A stretch of 64,000 bases of DNA from Sporosarcina beigongshangi (lineage in GTDB: Bacteria > Actinomycetota > Actinomycetes > Actinomycetales > Micrococcaceae). Where the stretch lies: the NCBI RefSeq assembly GCF_016820535.1, contig NZ_JADHDY010000010.1, positions 62,001 to 126,000 of the forward strand. The letters run 5' to 3'. This document shows, piece after piece, positions 33,582 through 41,615 of the stretch. Position 1 is the first letter of the stretch. Each line of letters opens with the position of its first letter. The position numbers and the translations under genes were made by a program. Below the pieces are notes generated by a model, which did not search any database, was not told the DNA's origin, and saw nothing but the letters and a program-made list of their open reading frames with translations.

Positions 33582-34292
33582 ATGATTCAATTCAACTCCC
33601 TTAGCAAACGCCGTGGCTCCCAATCCGTACTCTCCGATGTCACATTTCAGGCCATGCCAGGCCGGGTGACGGCATTCCTCGGGCCGAACGGGGCAGGCAA
33701 GTCGACATCCCTGAGGATTCTGCTCGGCCTCGACCGCCCCACCACGGGGACAGCACTCGTCAACGGGCAGCCCTACAACAGGTTGCGTGAACCGCTCCGC
33801 TTCGTCGGGTCCATGCTGGACGGTTCGGGAGCCCACCGCTCGCGCACTGCCCGCCACCACCTGGACTGGGTGGCGCGGGCCGGCGGGATTCCGCAACGGC
33901 GGGTCAACGAAGTCCTGGAGCAAGTGGGACTCGCCGGCGCCGGACGCACCCGGGTTGGAAAGTTCTCATTGGGCATGGGCCAGCGGCTGGGACTCGCTGC
34001 AGCCCTCCTGGGCGAACCGGAAGCGCTGGTGCTGGATGAGCCTGTCAACGGGCTTGATCCGGAGGGCATTCGCTGGATTCGGAGTCTGCTGCGTGGCCAT
34101 GCGGATGCCGGTGGCACCGTCCTGTTGTCGAGCCACTTGATGGCCGAAGTGGCCGAGATTGCGGACGACCTGGTCGTCATTGCGGCCGGACACGTCGTCG
34201 CGGCCGGAACGATTCCACAGGTCACGGGCGGCTATTCCTCGCTTGAGGATGCCTTCTTCGGCCTTACTGGCGGGGAGGAGGCCCGGAGATGA
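33582..34292 (+). CDS. ABC transporter ATP-binding protein
   Basis: A 236-residue ABC ATPase: Walker A GPNGAGKSTS near residue 38, signature FSLGMGQRLGLAAALLG near 134, Walker B ALVLDEPVNGLDPEG, switch SSHLM. The ATG at 33582 is used rather than the frame start at 33525. It is short, as in exporters of the BcrA type linked to antimicrobial peptides. It overlaps the first permease by four bases and is divergent from the two-component system. Confidence 0.92.
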   Translation: MIQFNSLSKRRGSQSVLSDVTFQAMPGRVTAFLGPNGAGKSTSLRILLGLDRPTTGTALVNGQPYNRLREPLRFVGSMLDGSGAHRSRTARHHLDWVARAGGIPQRRVNEVLEQVGLAGAGRTRVGKFSLGMGQRLGLAAALLGEPEALVLDEPVNGLDPEGIRWIRSLLRGHADAGGTVLLSSHLMAEVAEIADDLVVIAAGHVVAAGTIPQVTGGYSSLEDAFFGLTGGEEARR

Positions 34293-35086
34293 GGATCGGA
34301 AATTACTTTCTGGCGGAAGTGGGCAAGTCGGCCACGCTCCCGGCGGGGTGGGCCGGAATGGCCGTGGCACTGCTGGGTTCGCTGGCCATCACAGTGCTCA
34401 ATGCCTTCGCTGTCCGCCATGCCGCGGTGGACGGCACGCCCGAGATGGTGGCGGGCACTTCTGCCTTCGAGGCGGGGTTTGCCGCCATGCCGATCGTCGG
34501 CGTCGTTGCAGCCGTCGTTATCGGCGTGACAACTATCGGCAGTGAATACACTGCGGACCGGGCCGAATCCGGCGGTGCACGACAAATCACCGCCTCATTG
34601 GCGGCGGCTCCGCACCGCTTGTCCATGTTCTCCGCGAAGGCCCTGGTAGTCATCTGCTTCATCGTGGTGGCCGCGGCGGTGGCTATTCCGGGCAACATCG
34701 CGCTGTCCCAGGCCATTATCGGGGATGTGGGGACGGAGACGGTCAGCACGGCAGATGCCGTCGGCCGATCTCTGGGCACAACGTTGTACTGGGTACTGAT
34801 GGGGCTGCTTGCCTTCTCCATCACTGCCCTGGCACGCAGTGGCGTCGTCCCGCTCATCGTCCTCATCGCAAACGGCTCGGTTGTGTCGTTCTCGCTGCTC
34901 CTGACGCTGGTCACTCCCCTGGCCCACTGGCTTCCCGACATGGCCGGCCGCCAGTTGTTCGGCTTCCCCAGCGAACTCGTTGTCGAGGGCGGACTGGCTC
35001 CAGTGCCCGGTGCTATCGTCATGGCCGGCTGGACGGTGGTGATGCTGGTTGTCTCGGGCATTGTTTTTCACCGAAGGGATGCCTGA
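34289..35086 (+). CDS. ABC transporter permease, first subunit
   Basis: A 265-residue membrane protein with six predicted helices (about 20-40, 62-84, 105-128, 150-172, 180-205 and 232-254). The segment TIGSEYTADRAESGGARQIT is the typical ABC-2 loop after the second helix. It shares the operon with the ATPase (ATGA overlap) and with a second, related permease, so the exporter may be a heterodimer. Substrate unknown; context with an intramembrane-sensing kinase suggests resistance or envelope function. Confidence 0.85.
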   Translation: MRIGNYFLAEVGKSATLPAGWAGMAVALLGSLAITVLNAFAVRHAAVDGTPEMVAGTSAFEAGFAAMPIVGVVAAVVIGVTTIGSEYTADRAESGGARQITASLAAAPHRLSMFSAKALVVICFIVVAAAVAIPGNIALSQAIIGDVGTETVSTADAVGRSLGTTLYWVLMGLLAFSITALARSGVVPLIVLIANGSVVSFSLLLTLVTPLAHWLPDMAGRQLFGFPSELVVEGGLAPVPGAIVMAGWTVVMLVVSGIVFHRRDA

Positions 35087-35087
35087 G

Positions 35088-35816
35088 ATGGGCCCAACCA
35101 TGCGAAGCCTTGTGTTGGCGGAGCTCTCAAAGCTGCGTAGCCTGCCCGAGGCCGCAATTGCCGCCGTCGCCACTGTCCTGCTAGGTTCGACCATCGCCGC
35201 AGCCCTCGCGGCCAATGACCGAAACGCCTACGCCGGGCCAGTGGATGCGGTGTTGGCCTCTGTGCCCTTTGTCCAGCTGGGGATCATCCTGCTGGGGATC
35301 CTGTCGGCTGCGCACGAATATGCCGGCGGCCAGATTCACACGTCGCTCGCTGCGGCTCCCAACAGGATGCGGTTTCTGGCTGCGAAGAGTGCTGCAGTGG
35401 CGCTGGTCGTCTCGTTCGTCTCAACTCTCACTGTAGGTGCGGGCCTCATGGTCGCTGCAATCACAAGACCGTCCCAGTCCGCCATGGCGGCCAGCGGCGG
35501 GGCAGTCCCGTCGATGCTGGTCGGTGCGGTGCTCTACCTGGCCTTGATCGGGCTGCTGGCGTTCGCAGTGGCCATCCTTGTGCGGCACCTTGCGCCTGCG
35601 CTCGTGGTGATGCTGGTGCTCGTCCTGATAGCTTCTCCGCTGGTTGGAGCGGCCTCTGAGCATGCCCGCTGGCTGCCCGACCGTGCAGGCGGATTGCTCT
35701 ACCTTCCCGACACGGACGCGGTACTTTCGGTGGCGACCGGCGCCGCGGTCCTGCTTGGCTGGGTCGTGGCGACATGGGCTGCCGCGGCAGCCACTTTCGC
35801 GGCACGGGACGCGTAA
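35088..35816 (+). CDS. ABC transporter permease, second subunit
   Basis: A 242-residue membrane protein similar in layout to the preceding permease: N-terminal MRSLVLAELSKLRSLPEAAI, six helices and the loop AAHEYAGGQIHTSLAAAPNR. The two are probably a duplicated pair. GAAGGGA precedes the ATG at 35088; an ATG at 35079 and one at 35100 are alternatives. It is the last gene of the operon. Together with the ATPase it should form an exporter. Confidence 0.85.
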   Translation: MGPTMRSLVLAELSKLRSLPEAAIAAVATVLLGSTIAAALAANDRNAYAGPVDAVLASVPFVQLGIILLGILSAAHEYAGGQIHTSLAAAPNRMRFLAAKSAAVALVVSFVSTLTVGAGLMVAAITRPSQSAMAASGGAVPSMLVGAVLYLALIGLLAFAVAILVRHLAPALVVMLVLVLIASPLVGAASEHARWLPDRAGGLLYLPDTDAVLSVATGAAVLLGWVVATWAAAAATFAARDA

Positions 35817-36101
35817 GCGGCAATGCCGCCGCACCCATCAGCATCCGTACCCGCCGGGCCCGCACCGCCTGCCGGGTTGGCACATCGATGCAGCACCTGA
35901 TGCCGGGGAGCGGCGATTTTCCCGGACATTGTTGACTCAGGGAATATCGCAGGTGTCTGAGGGGTGGATACTGGCGCCCTGAGTGAGCGCGGCCGCAGCT
36001 TCAAGGGGGTGAACTGGGGCACGATCACGGCGATCGAAGATACATTCGAACACTGGCAGGATGCTGCGCAATGGGATCCGCCGCGCGGCGCGCAGGTGGG
36101 A
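35817..36101. other. Intergenic region with possible decayed ORF
   Basis: The stretch holds a plus-strand frame (35964-36230) whose first 35 residues (RGRSFKGVNWGTITAIEDTF, EHWQDAAQWD) look protein-like and vaguely resemble the small DUF6504 domain found beside Y-family polymerases; the rest does not. It runs on into the broken DUF2127 gene on the other strand. I treat it as a relic rather than a gene. Confidence 0.25.
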
Positions 36102-36367
36102 TCATGGTTCGGCCGATGCGGCCCTCAGCGTCTTGCGCGCCCTGTACTCATGAAGGGTGAGCCAGGCCATGAATATGTCGAACGCCGTCAGTGCCGCCAT
36201 GGCCCAGGTGGGGCGACGACCATGTGGTAACACTGGTAGGCGATGAACACCAGGAGGAACCCGCCCACCAGCTCCAGCCTGCCGTCCAGCCCCTTCAGGA
36301 CTAGGCTCACCTTGAACGTATTGTCCAACAGCGTCGGTGCCGCCGTGGAGTTTGCGGCATGAACCAT
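36102..36367 (-). pseudogene. DUF2127 membrane protein, internally deleted and frameshifted
   Basis: From ATG 36367 (after GGGAG) the frame reads a clear DUF2127 N-terminus (FKVSLVLKGLDGRLELVGGF LLVF) and then jumps to the family's C-terminal part (AYQCYHMVV). About 75 residues that normally separate them are missing. The frame then stops at PGPWRH; the family's end, with WAMAALTAFDIFMAWLTLHE followed by YRARK, is present in the next frame and stops at 36102-36104. So there is both an internal deletion and a frameshift. DUF2127 proteins have four helices; this one cannot be functional. Confidence 0.8.
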
Positions 36368-36387
36368 GCTTGACGCTCCCGTAGCAA

Positions 36388-36401
36388 GTAACGCCTGTTA
36401 C
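36388..36401. promoter_or_regulatory. GTAAC-N4-GTTAC inverted repeat before chrB
   Basis: GTAAC (36388-36392) and GTTAC (36397-36401) flank four bases, 10 bases before the chrB GTG and 20 bases before the start of the divergent broken gene. Its position over the presumed promoter suggests an operator. ChrB has a predicted DNA-binding N-terminus and ChrB proteins are reported to bind their own promoter region, so it is a candidate autoregulatory site. Confidence 0.45.
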
Positions 36402-36411
36402 ACTTCAAATT

Positions 36412-36990
36412 GTGACACAGAAAATTGATTGGGTGCTGCTGCTCCCGCAAATTCCTTCAGAACCTTCCAGACACCGGGTTGCCGTCTGGCGGCAACTGCG
36501 CAAGGCCGGCGCCGTTCCGGTTTCCACGGGAGTCTGGGCCCTCCCGGCGGGACCCGCCTTTCAAGACGATGTGGACCGGGCCGGGGAGTTGTGCCGCAAG
36601 GGCGGCGGGGCCCTGGCAGTGATTGACGCCTCCCCCAGGGATGAAGACTCGGCTGCCGTGATCTACCAGGCCTTTGCCACGGTGCGCCTTGACGAGTGGG
36701 CTGAGTTCATGGCTGACTGCGGGAAGTTTGAGGAGGAAATTGCCAAGGAGATCGGCAAGTCGAAGTTCACGTTTGCCGAGCTGGAGGAAGAGGAGCAGAG
36801 CCTCGACCGGCTGCGCCGCTGGTATCGGGACCTGAAAAGGCGCGACGTCCTGGAACTGCCGGAAGCCGGGTCCGCCGAGGAGCGGCTTCGGGGCTGCACG
36901 GAAGTGCTGGAGGGTTACGCGGAACAGGTCTACGCCGCCGTCCACGGCGCAGCAGGCGGTGGTGCAGCCGCCGGGGAGGACAGCGCATGA
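36412..36990 (+). CDS. chrB: ChrB-type protein (chromate resistance regulator, N-terminal domain)
   Basis: A 192-residue protein of the ChrB N-terminal family: WVLLLPQIPSEPSRHRVAVW at the start, LRKAGAVPVSTGVWALPAGP and a C-terminal charged helix region (EEEEQSLDRLRRWYRDLKRR). ChrB senses chromate and controls chromate efflux genes. Full ChrB has an additional C-terminal domain that is absent, as is common in actinobacteria where the halves are separate genes. GTG at 36412; a GTAAC-N4-GTTAC repeat lies 10 bases before. The stop overlaps the start of an MFS gene (ATGA), which stands where chrA would be expected. Confidence 0.88.
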   Translation: MTQKIDWVLLLPQIPSEPSRHRVAVWRQLRKAGAVPVSTGVWALPAGPAFQDDVDRAGELCRKGGGALAVIDASPRDEDSAAVIYQAFATVRLDEWAEFMADCGKFEEEIAKEIGKSKFTFAELEEEEQSLDRLRRWYRDLKRRDVLELPEAGSAEERLRGCTEVLEGYAEQVYAAVHGAAGGGAAAGEDSA

Positions 36991-38204
36991 CGGTCGGCCC
37001 GGGGCGCTCCGGTGGACCAAAGGCCCGCACCCTTGCACCGCTCTACGCGGCAGGGTTCACCACCGCGTTCGGAGCCCACAGCATCGCGGCCGGGCTGGGC
37101 GCGGAAGGCGGCGGCATTGGGCTGGGCCTGATGACGTTCGGGGTGCTCCTGGCCGTTTACGACGCCGCCGAGGTCATCCTCAAGCCCGTCTTTGGATCCC
37201 TCAGCGACAGGATCGGCGCCAAGCCTGTCATCGTCGCCGGGCTGGTTGCTTTTGCGCTCGCATCCCTCATTGGCACCCTCGGCACCGCACCGCTGCTGAT
37301 CGGTATCGCCCGGCTGGGCCAGGGGGCCGCAGCGTCCGCCTTCTCCCCCGCATCCTCGGGGGCTGTTGCCCGCATGGCCGGTCCCGCAGCGGCGGGACGC
37401 CACTTTGGCAAGTACGGATCTTGGAAGGGGCTCGGCTACGTCCTGGGTCCCCTGCTGGGTGCCGGGCTGATCTGGATAGGTGGCTTCCAGACGCTATTCC
37501 TGTCCATGTCTGTCCTGGCCGCAGCGGCAGCCGTGTGGGTGTGGCTGGCCATGCCCGCCCTTCCCGTTTTGCCGCGCCCACGCTATACATTGGCCGACCT
37601 GGTCCGCCAAAGCACCCGGCGCAGCTTCCTCGTTCCCACCATGGCGCTGGCTGCAGCCACCGGTGCGCTCGGCGTCGCCGTGGGTTTCCTGCCGTTGCTG
37701 GGAAGCCGGCTGGGCTTCAATGTCTTCGCCGCCATGGCAGTGGTGGCCGTCCTTGCGCTGGCCTCAACACTCACACAGCCTCTCGCCGGTCGGCTGCGCG
37801 ACAACGGCGCCATTCCCGCCCCGGCCGGCATGGCGCTGGGACTGGCCCTGGTTGCTTCAGGCATCGGAGGGCTGGCAGTCGTGCCGGGCCCCGCCACCTT
37901 GTATTTGGCAGCCGCCGTCGCCGGGCTGGGCATTGGCATCACCACGCCCCTGGGGTTCGCGCAACTTGCAGCCACGACGCCGCCGGAACGGATAGGTCGA
38001 ACCATGGGAGCCGCGGAGATCGGGCGGGAGGTGGGCGACGCCGGCGGGCCGCTGTTGGTCGGCGCCATTGCCACCGCCGCAAGCCTGGCTGCCGGGCTGG
38101 GAATGGTGGCACTCCTGCTGGCCATCACGGCGGCCGCGTCCGTGGTGCTGCTTCGCCCCTCAAAGGCAGCCCCCGACCAGGACGGGCCTCAATTCTCCAA
38201 CTGA
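36987..38204 (+). CDS. MFS transporter co-encoded with chrB
   Basis: A 405-residue major facilitator with 12 predicted helices. The loop between helices 2 and 3 has the family motif GSLSDRIGAKPVIV, and helix 4 RLGQGAAASAFSPASSGAVA. It is closest in architecture to drug or sugar efflux antiporters. The gene is translationally coupled to chrB, so it may export chromate-related or oxidative stress products; chrA-type chromate transporters are a different family, so a direct chromate role is unproven. Confidence 0.9.
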   Translation: MTVGPGRSGGPKARTLAPLYAAGFTTAFGAHSIAAGLGAEGGGIGLGLMTFGVLLAVYDAAEVILKPVFGSLSDRIGAKPVIVAGLVAFALASLIGTLGTAPLLIGIARLGQGAAASAFSPASSGAVARMAGPAAAGRHFGKYGSWKGLGYVLGPLLGAGLIWIGGFQTLFLSMSVLAAAAAVWVWLAMPALPVLPRPRYTLADLVRQSTRRSFLVPTMALAAATGALGVAVGFLPLLGSRLGFNVFAAMAVVAVLALASTLTQPLAGRLRDNGAIPAPAGMALGLALVASGIGGLAVVPGPATLYLAAAVAGLGIGITTPLGFAQLAATTPPERIGRTMGAAEIGREVGDAGGPLLVGAIATAASLAAGLGMVALLLAITAAASVVLLRPSKAAPDQDGPQFSN

Positions 38205-38253
38205 CCCTGTCGCGGCGCGGCCCCCGGGCGTAGAATCTTCCGCATCCGACGCC

Positions 38254-39045
38254 ATGCAGAAACAGGTGGTTCGCGTGCACACGGAATTCAGTGACAAGTG
38301 GGTTCGCGCCATGGTTGGCGGCACAACCGTGGTCGACAGCCGGGCACCGATGCTGTTCTGGGAGCAGGACTTCCCCATCCCCTCGTATGCCTTTGATGCA
38401 GTGGACATCCGCATGGACCTGCTCATGCCCTCAGGTGCGCCTCCGCACGGCGGTCCCACGTTCTTCGGACCCAAGGGGCCAGTGGCCCAATGGTACGACG
38501 TGCACGCGGACGGCAGGGTCCTGCCCCATGCGGCGTGGCGGCGGGACTCCCCCGAACTTGAGGGCCGGATTACCTTCACTTGGGCCCCGGATGCCTTCGA
38601 CCGCTGGCTTGAGGAAGAGGAAGAAGTCCACAGCCACCCTCGCGATCCCCACAAGCGTGTCGAGGCCCTCCCCAGCTCCCGTCACATCACGGTCTCGCTC
38701 GACGGCGTGCTGCTGGCGGACAGTGCCGACCCGGTGCTGCTTTTCGAGACGTCCCTGCCCACCCGCTACTACCTGCCCCGCGCGGACGTTTTCCTGGACC
38801 GGCTCAGCCCGGCACAGAACCGCAGCCACTGCCCCTACAAGGGTTATGCGGAGGACTATTGGGACGCGCCGGGGTCCCCTTCCGTGGCCTGGTCCTACCC
38901 CGCCCCCTACCCTGCAGTGGGTCGCATCAGGGACAGGATTGCGTTCTACAACGAGTCCGTTGACATCGCGGTCGACGGCGTGCGACTCCCCCGTCCCCAC
39001 TCCGTCTTCTCCGACACCAAGAACCGGCCCGTCGACACCGCGTAG
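38254..39045 (+). CDS. DUF427 domain protein (tandem)
   Basis: A 263-residue protein with two copies of DUF427. The first spans about residues 10-95 (DKWVRAMVGGTTVVDSRAPM), the second about 140-255 (SRHITVSLDGVLLADS, TRYYLPRADV, NRSHCPYKGYAEDYWDA). The cysteine in SHCPYKG is strictly kept in the family. The fold is a small beta roll; no enzyme activity is established. Start ATG at 38254 is 49 bases after the MFS stop. Found in many actinobacteria as a housekeeping-like accessory protein. Confidence 0.85.
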   Translation: MQKQVVRVHTEFSDKWVRAMVGGTTVVDSRAPMLFWEQDFPIPSYAFDAVDIRMDLLMPSGAPPHGGPTFFGPKGPVAQWYDVHADGRVLPHAAWRRDSPELEGRITFTWAPDAFDRWLEEEEEVHSHPRDPHKRVEALPSSRHITVSLDGVLLADSADPVLLFETSLPTRYYLPRADVFLDRLSPAQNRSHCPYKGYAEDYWDAPGSPSVAWSYPAPYPAVGRIRDRIAFYNESVDIAVDGVRLPRPHSVFSDTKNRPVDTA

Positions 39046-39069
39046 GGCGCGCGGGCCGATACTGGAAGC

Positions 39070-39423
39070 ATGGACTTTGAACTGCGCACCATAGCGGGGT
39101 GCCCGAACGATGCCGCTGCCAAGGCCCTCTTCACCGAGGCACTCACGTTGGAGGGACTCGACCCCGACGCGATGGCCGTCCGGGAGGTGCTCAGCGACGA
39201 CGAGGCCGCACAACTGAATTTCCACGGCTCACCGACGTTCACGGTCTCGGGAACCGACCTGTTCCCGTCCAGCAGTGAACCGGCCGTGACCTGCCGTGTC
39301 TACCCCACGCCGGCCGGCCTGCGCGGCAACCCTGACCTGGACACGCTCCGCAGTGCCATCCGCGACGCCGTCGGCCGGCACCGCGTCAACATTCGAGAAA
39401 ATGCGCGCCACGTTCCCCTTTGA
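39070..39423 (+). CDS. Thioredoxin-fold-like small protein
   Basis: A 117-residue protein that starts with a beta strand and a single cysteine followed by Pro (TIAGCPNDAAAKALFTEAL) where thioredoxins carry CxxC, and has the segment NFHGSPTFTVSGTDLFP with the cis-Pro loop typical of that fold. The second thioredoxin cysteine is missing. Related proteins sit near mercury resistance genes, but here no such gene is present. It follows DUF427 by 24 bases in the same direction. Role unknown. Confidence 0.65.
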   Translation: MDFELRTIAGCPNDAAAKALFTEALTLEGLDPDAMAVREVLSDDEAAQLNFHGSPTFTVSGTDLFPSSSEPAVTCRVYPTPAGLRGNPDLDTLRSAIRDAVGRHRVNIRENARHVPL

Positions 39424-39540
39424 CCTTCTCGGCGCCGGTGGGCTCGGCGATCGGCCGTGACCGGTCGGTGGCGGTCACGACGGCGTGCGCCGTGCAGGCA
39501 GCCGGATGCCGCTGTTCGCAATGGCAGCATGCAGCCCCGG

Positions 39541-41193
39541 TCATTCGGAGGACCGGTCCCACAACCCCGCATCCAACGCGTACAACGTGGCGGTGACCCT
39601 GTTGCTCGCACCCGTCTTCACATAGATGTGCTCCACATGGTTCCTGGCGGTCTTGGGCGCAATGACCAGCGCCGCGGCGATCGACTTGTTGTCCAGCCCC
39701 CGGCACAACAGCCGCAGCACCTCAAGCTCCCTGGCCGTCAGCGGAGAAGGCAGGGAACGCCGTCGTGCCTCCTTGAACCCGGCAGCCTGCAGGACGGCGT
39801 CGACGGCGGCGCCCGACAACCTGCCGGCCACCACCTCCCCACGCAGTCGCGAGGCACCCTGCGCCGGCAGCAGTGCCGCCCGGTGCGGGCGCGGCTCGAG
39901 CAGGCTTTGGTAGGCGTCGGCCGTGGCCAGGATGCACTGCCCCGGATCCAGCTCGCCTGCACCCAGGCCGCGAGGATAGCCCGATCCGTCCAGGCGCTCG
40001 CGGTGCGCTCCGGCCAGCTCGGCCACCCGGCGCATGCCCGGAACCCTGCCCAGGATGCGCCAGCTCAGGAACGGGTACAGCTGCAGGCGCTCGCGTTCCA
40101 TGGCGGAGAGCGTGCCAGGCTTGTCCCAGATGCTGTTCGAGACGCCCATCCGGCCGAGGTCGTGGACCCAGCCGGCACGCCGGATCGCCAGCACCTCGGC
40201 ACCGCTGCAGCCAGCATGGACAGCAGCCTGGGCGGCGAGCTTGGACACCTGGCGCGAATGCCCTGCCGTCCACGGCGACTTCAGGTCGGCAAAGTCGCCC
40301 ATGGCCGCCAGTACGGCATCCAGCTCCGCACCCGTGAGGCCCGCCTCCGCCGGAACCGCAGCCAGGGCGGCAGGCCAGGGATCCAGGTCAAGCAGCCCCT
40401 CCGTCAGCTCCTCGGCACGGGCACAGAACATGTCGGCCAGCGCCGGGTCGAACTGGGTTCCCCGGCGCTCCCGGACAATTCCCGTGGCCGCGTCCAGGCC
40501 CGCGGTGCGCAGGAAGACCTCCACCGTGTCGGCCAGTTGGGCTATGCGCATCTCCACCGGAATATCGACGCCGGAAACCCCCGCGGGCAGGCCCCGCCCG
40601 TCCCAGCGTTCAAAGGTGTGGCGCAGGATGCCCGGCAGGCCTGCGTCGAGCCCCACCCTGTCGGCCAGGCGCCCGGCCGAGAGGCAGTGCGAGGAGATCA
40701 ACGCCCGCACCGCCGAGGTTGCCGTGGCCGCAAACTGCGTGCGGCGCACGGTGCGTTGCACCCGCGGAAGCCCCGTCCCCGTGTGGCGCAACATCAACGA
40801 GAGCATGGGCAGCCCGTGGGCGTCGATGAAGTAATAATCGGCCCGGAAGGCGATGTCGTCCCCAAACAGGGCAGCGAGTTCATGGGAGTCCGCATGGCAG
40901 CCAATCCAGGCGAGCAGGTTTGCGTAGTAGATCCGGCCCCGTCCCTGCTCAGGGATTCCCAGTGCCGCGGCGATGCGCAGGCCCAACAGGGTGGACCGCA
41001 GCATGTGCTCCATGGGCTGGCCCAACCCGAGGTCAATTGCCAGGGACAGCGCCGCCAGCATTTCGCCGCGGCGGGCGGCAGGTTCCGCCGAGCGTGCCGC
41101 GCCCGCTCCGGGGAGGCCGTTGCGCGCCAAGGCGCCCTCCGGCACGGGCCCGGAGGGCTGTCCCTTGGCAATGCGCGAGCTGCGGTCAGCCAC
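39541..41193 (-). CDS. HD-GYP domain protein with LuxR DNA-binding tail
   Basis: A 550-residue regulator. An N-terminal half of about 250 residues looks like a degenerate HD-type domain (LRHTFERWDGRGLPAG, with GLP in place of GYP). The second half (about 300-430) has an HD motif (RAGWVHDLGRMGVSN) and the GYP signature HRERLDGSGYPRGL, then ILATADAYQSL. A C-terminal LuxR helix-turn-helix closes it (LTARELEVLRLLCRGLDNKS, IAPKTARNHVEHI). It may sense or hydrolyse a cyclic dinucleotide and bind DNA directly. It is the last gene of an operon with a DsrE protein and an unknown protein. Confidence 0.9.
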   Translation of the reverse strand: MADRSSRIAKGQPSGPVPEGALARNGLPGAGAARSAEPAARRGEMLAALSLAIDLGLGQPMEHMLRSTLLGLRIAAALGIPEQGRGRIYYANLLAWIGCHADSHELAALFGDDIAFRADYYFIDAHGLPMLSLMLRHTGTGLPRVQRTVRRTQFAATATSAVRALISSHCLSAGRLADRVGLDAGLPGILRHTFERWDGRGLPAGVSGVDIPVEMRIAQLADTVEVFLRTAGLDAATGIVRERRGTQFDPALADMFCARAEELTEGLLDLDPWPAALAAVPAEAGLTGAELDAVLAAMGDFADLKSPWTAGHSRQVSKLAAQAAVHAGCSGAEVLAIRRAGWVHDLGRMGVSNSIWDKPGTLSAMERERLQLYPFLSWRILGRVPGMRRVAELAGAHRERLDGSGYPRGLGAGELDPGQCILATADAYQSLLEPRPHRAALLPAQGASRLRGEVVAGRLSGAAVDAVLQAAGFKEARRRSLPSPLTARELEVLRLLCRGLDNKSIAAALVIAPKTARNHVEHIYVKTGASNRVTATLYALDAGLWDRSSE

Positions 41194-41252
41194 CCGTTAA
41201 TTCTAGGTTCGTTCCGTGCACACGGCACGTGTGGATATTCGCCTGCACGGGC

Positions 41253-41615
41253 TCAGTAGCTGAACGAAACAACATTCCCTTCACCGATCCACTCCCACAT
41301 CTGCACGGTCCCACCGGCTTCGGCATTGGCGGCGAAGCCCGTCCGGTCCACCTTGCGGGCATCGAGGCAGATGGGACAGACCAGGAACCTCCCGCCTGCG
41401 GCCTCGTACCGGGAGAGCAGGCCGGGCAGCGGCGGGCAGCCGTCGCACGCAACCACGCTGGCAAAACCGCTGAGGGCAATGCGGACCGCCTCCTTCGTCA
41501 GGAACATGAGCGTTTCCCGTCCTTGTTCAGCAGCACCGACGGCCACGAGGAACGCCACGGTGACGCGTTCCGGGTCCTCCAGCCCCGTGCAGAGGCTGAT
41601 GACTGCCTTGTTCAT
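41253..41615 (-). CDS. DsrE/YchN-family protein
   Basis: A 120-residue protein of the DsrE fold: NKAVISLCTGLEDPERVTVA at the start, EAVRIALSGF, then a cysteine loop (VVACDGCPPLP) and FLVCPICLDARKVD. Several cysteines at the usual active-site side could relay sulfur or sense redox state. The ATG at 41615 follows GGGGTG. It overlaps the stop of the upstream gene (ATGA) and precedes the HD-GYP/LuxR gene by 60 bases. The exact role is unknown, as for most members. Confidence 0.75.
   Translation of the reverse strand: MNKAVISLCTGLEDPERVTVAFLVAVGAAEQGRETLMFLTKEAVRIALSGFASVVACDGCPPLPGLLSRYEAAGGRFLVCPICLDARKVDRTGFAANAEAGGTVQMWEWIGEGNVVSFSY

Noticed and set aside
39457-41259. A 600-codon plus-strand frame
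   Set aside because: Antisense to the HD-GYP/LuxR protein, which carries clear HD, GYP and LuxR motifs on the other strand.
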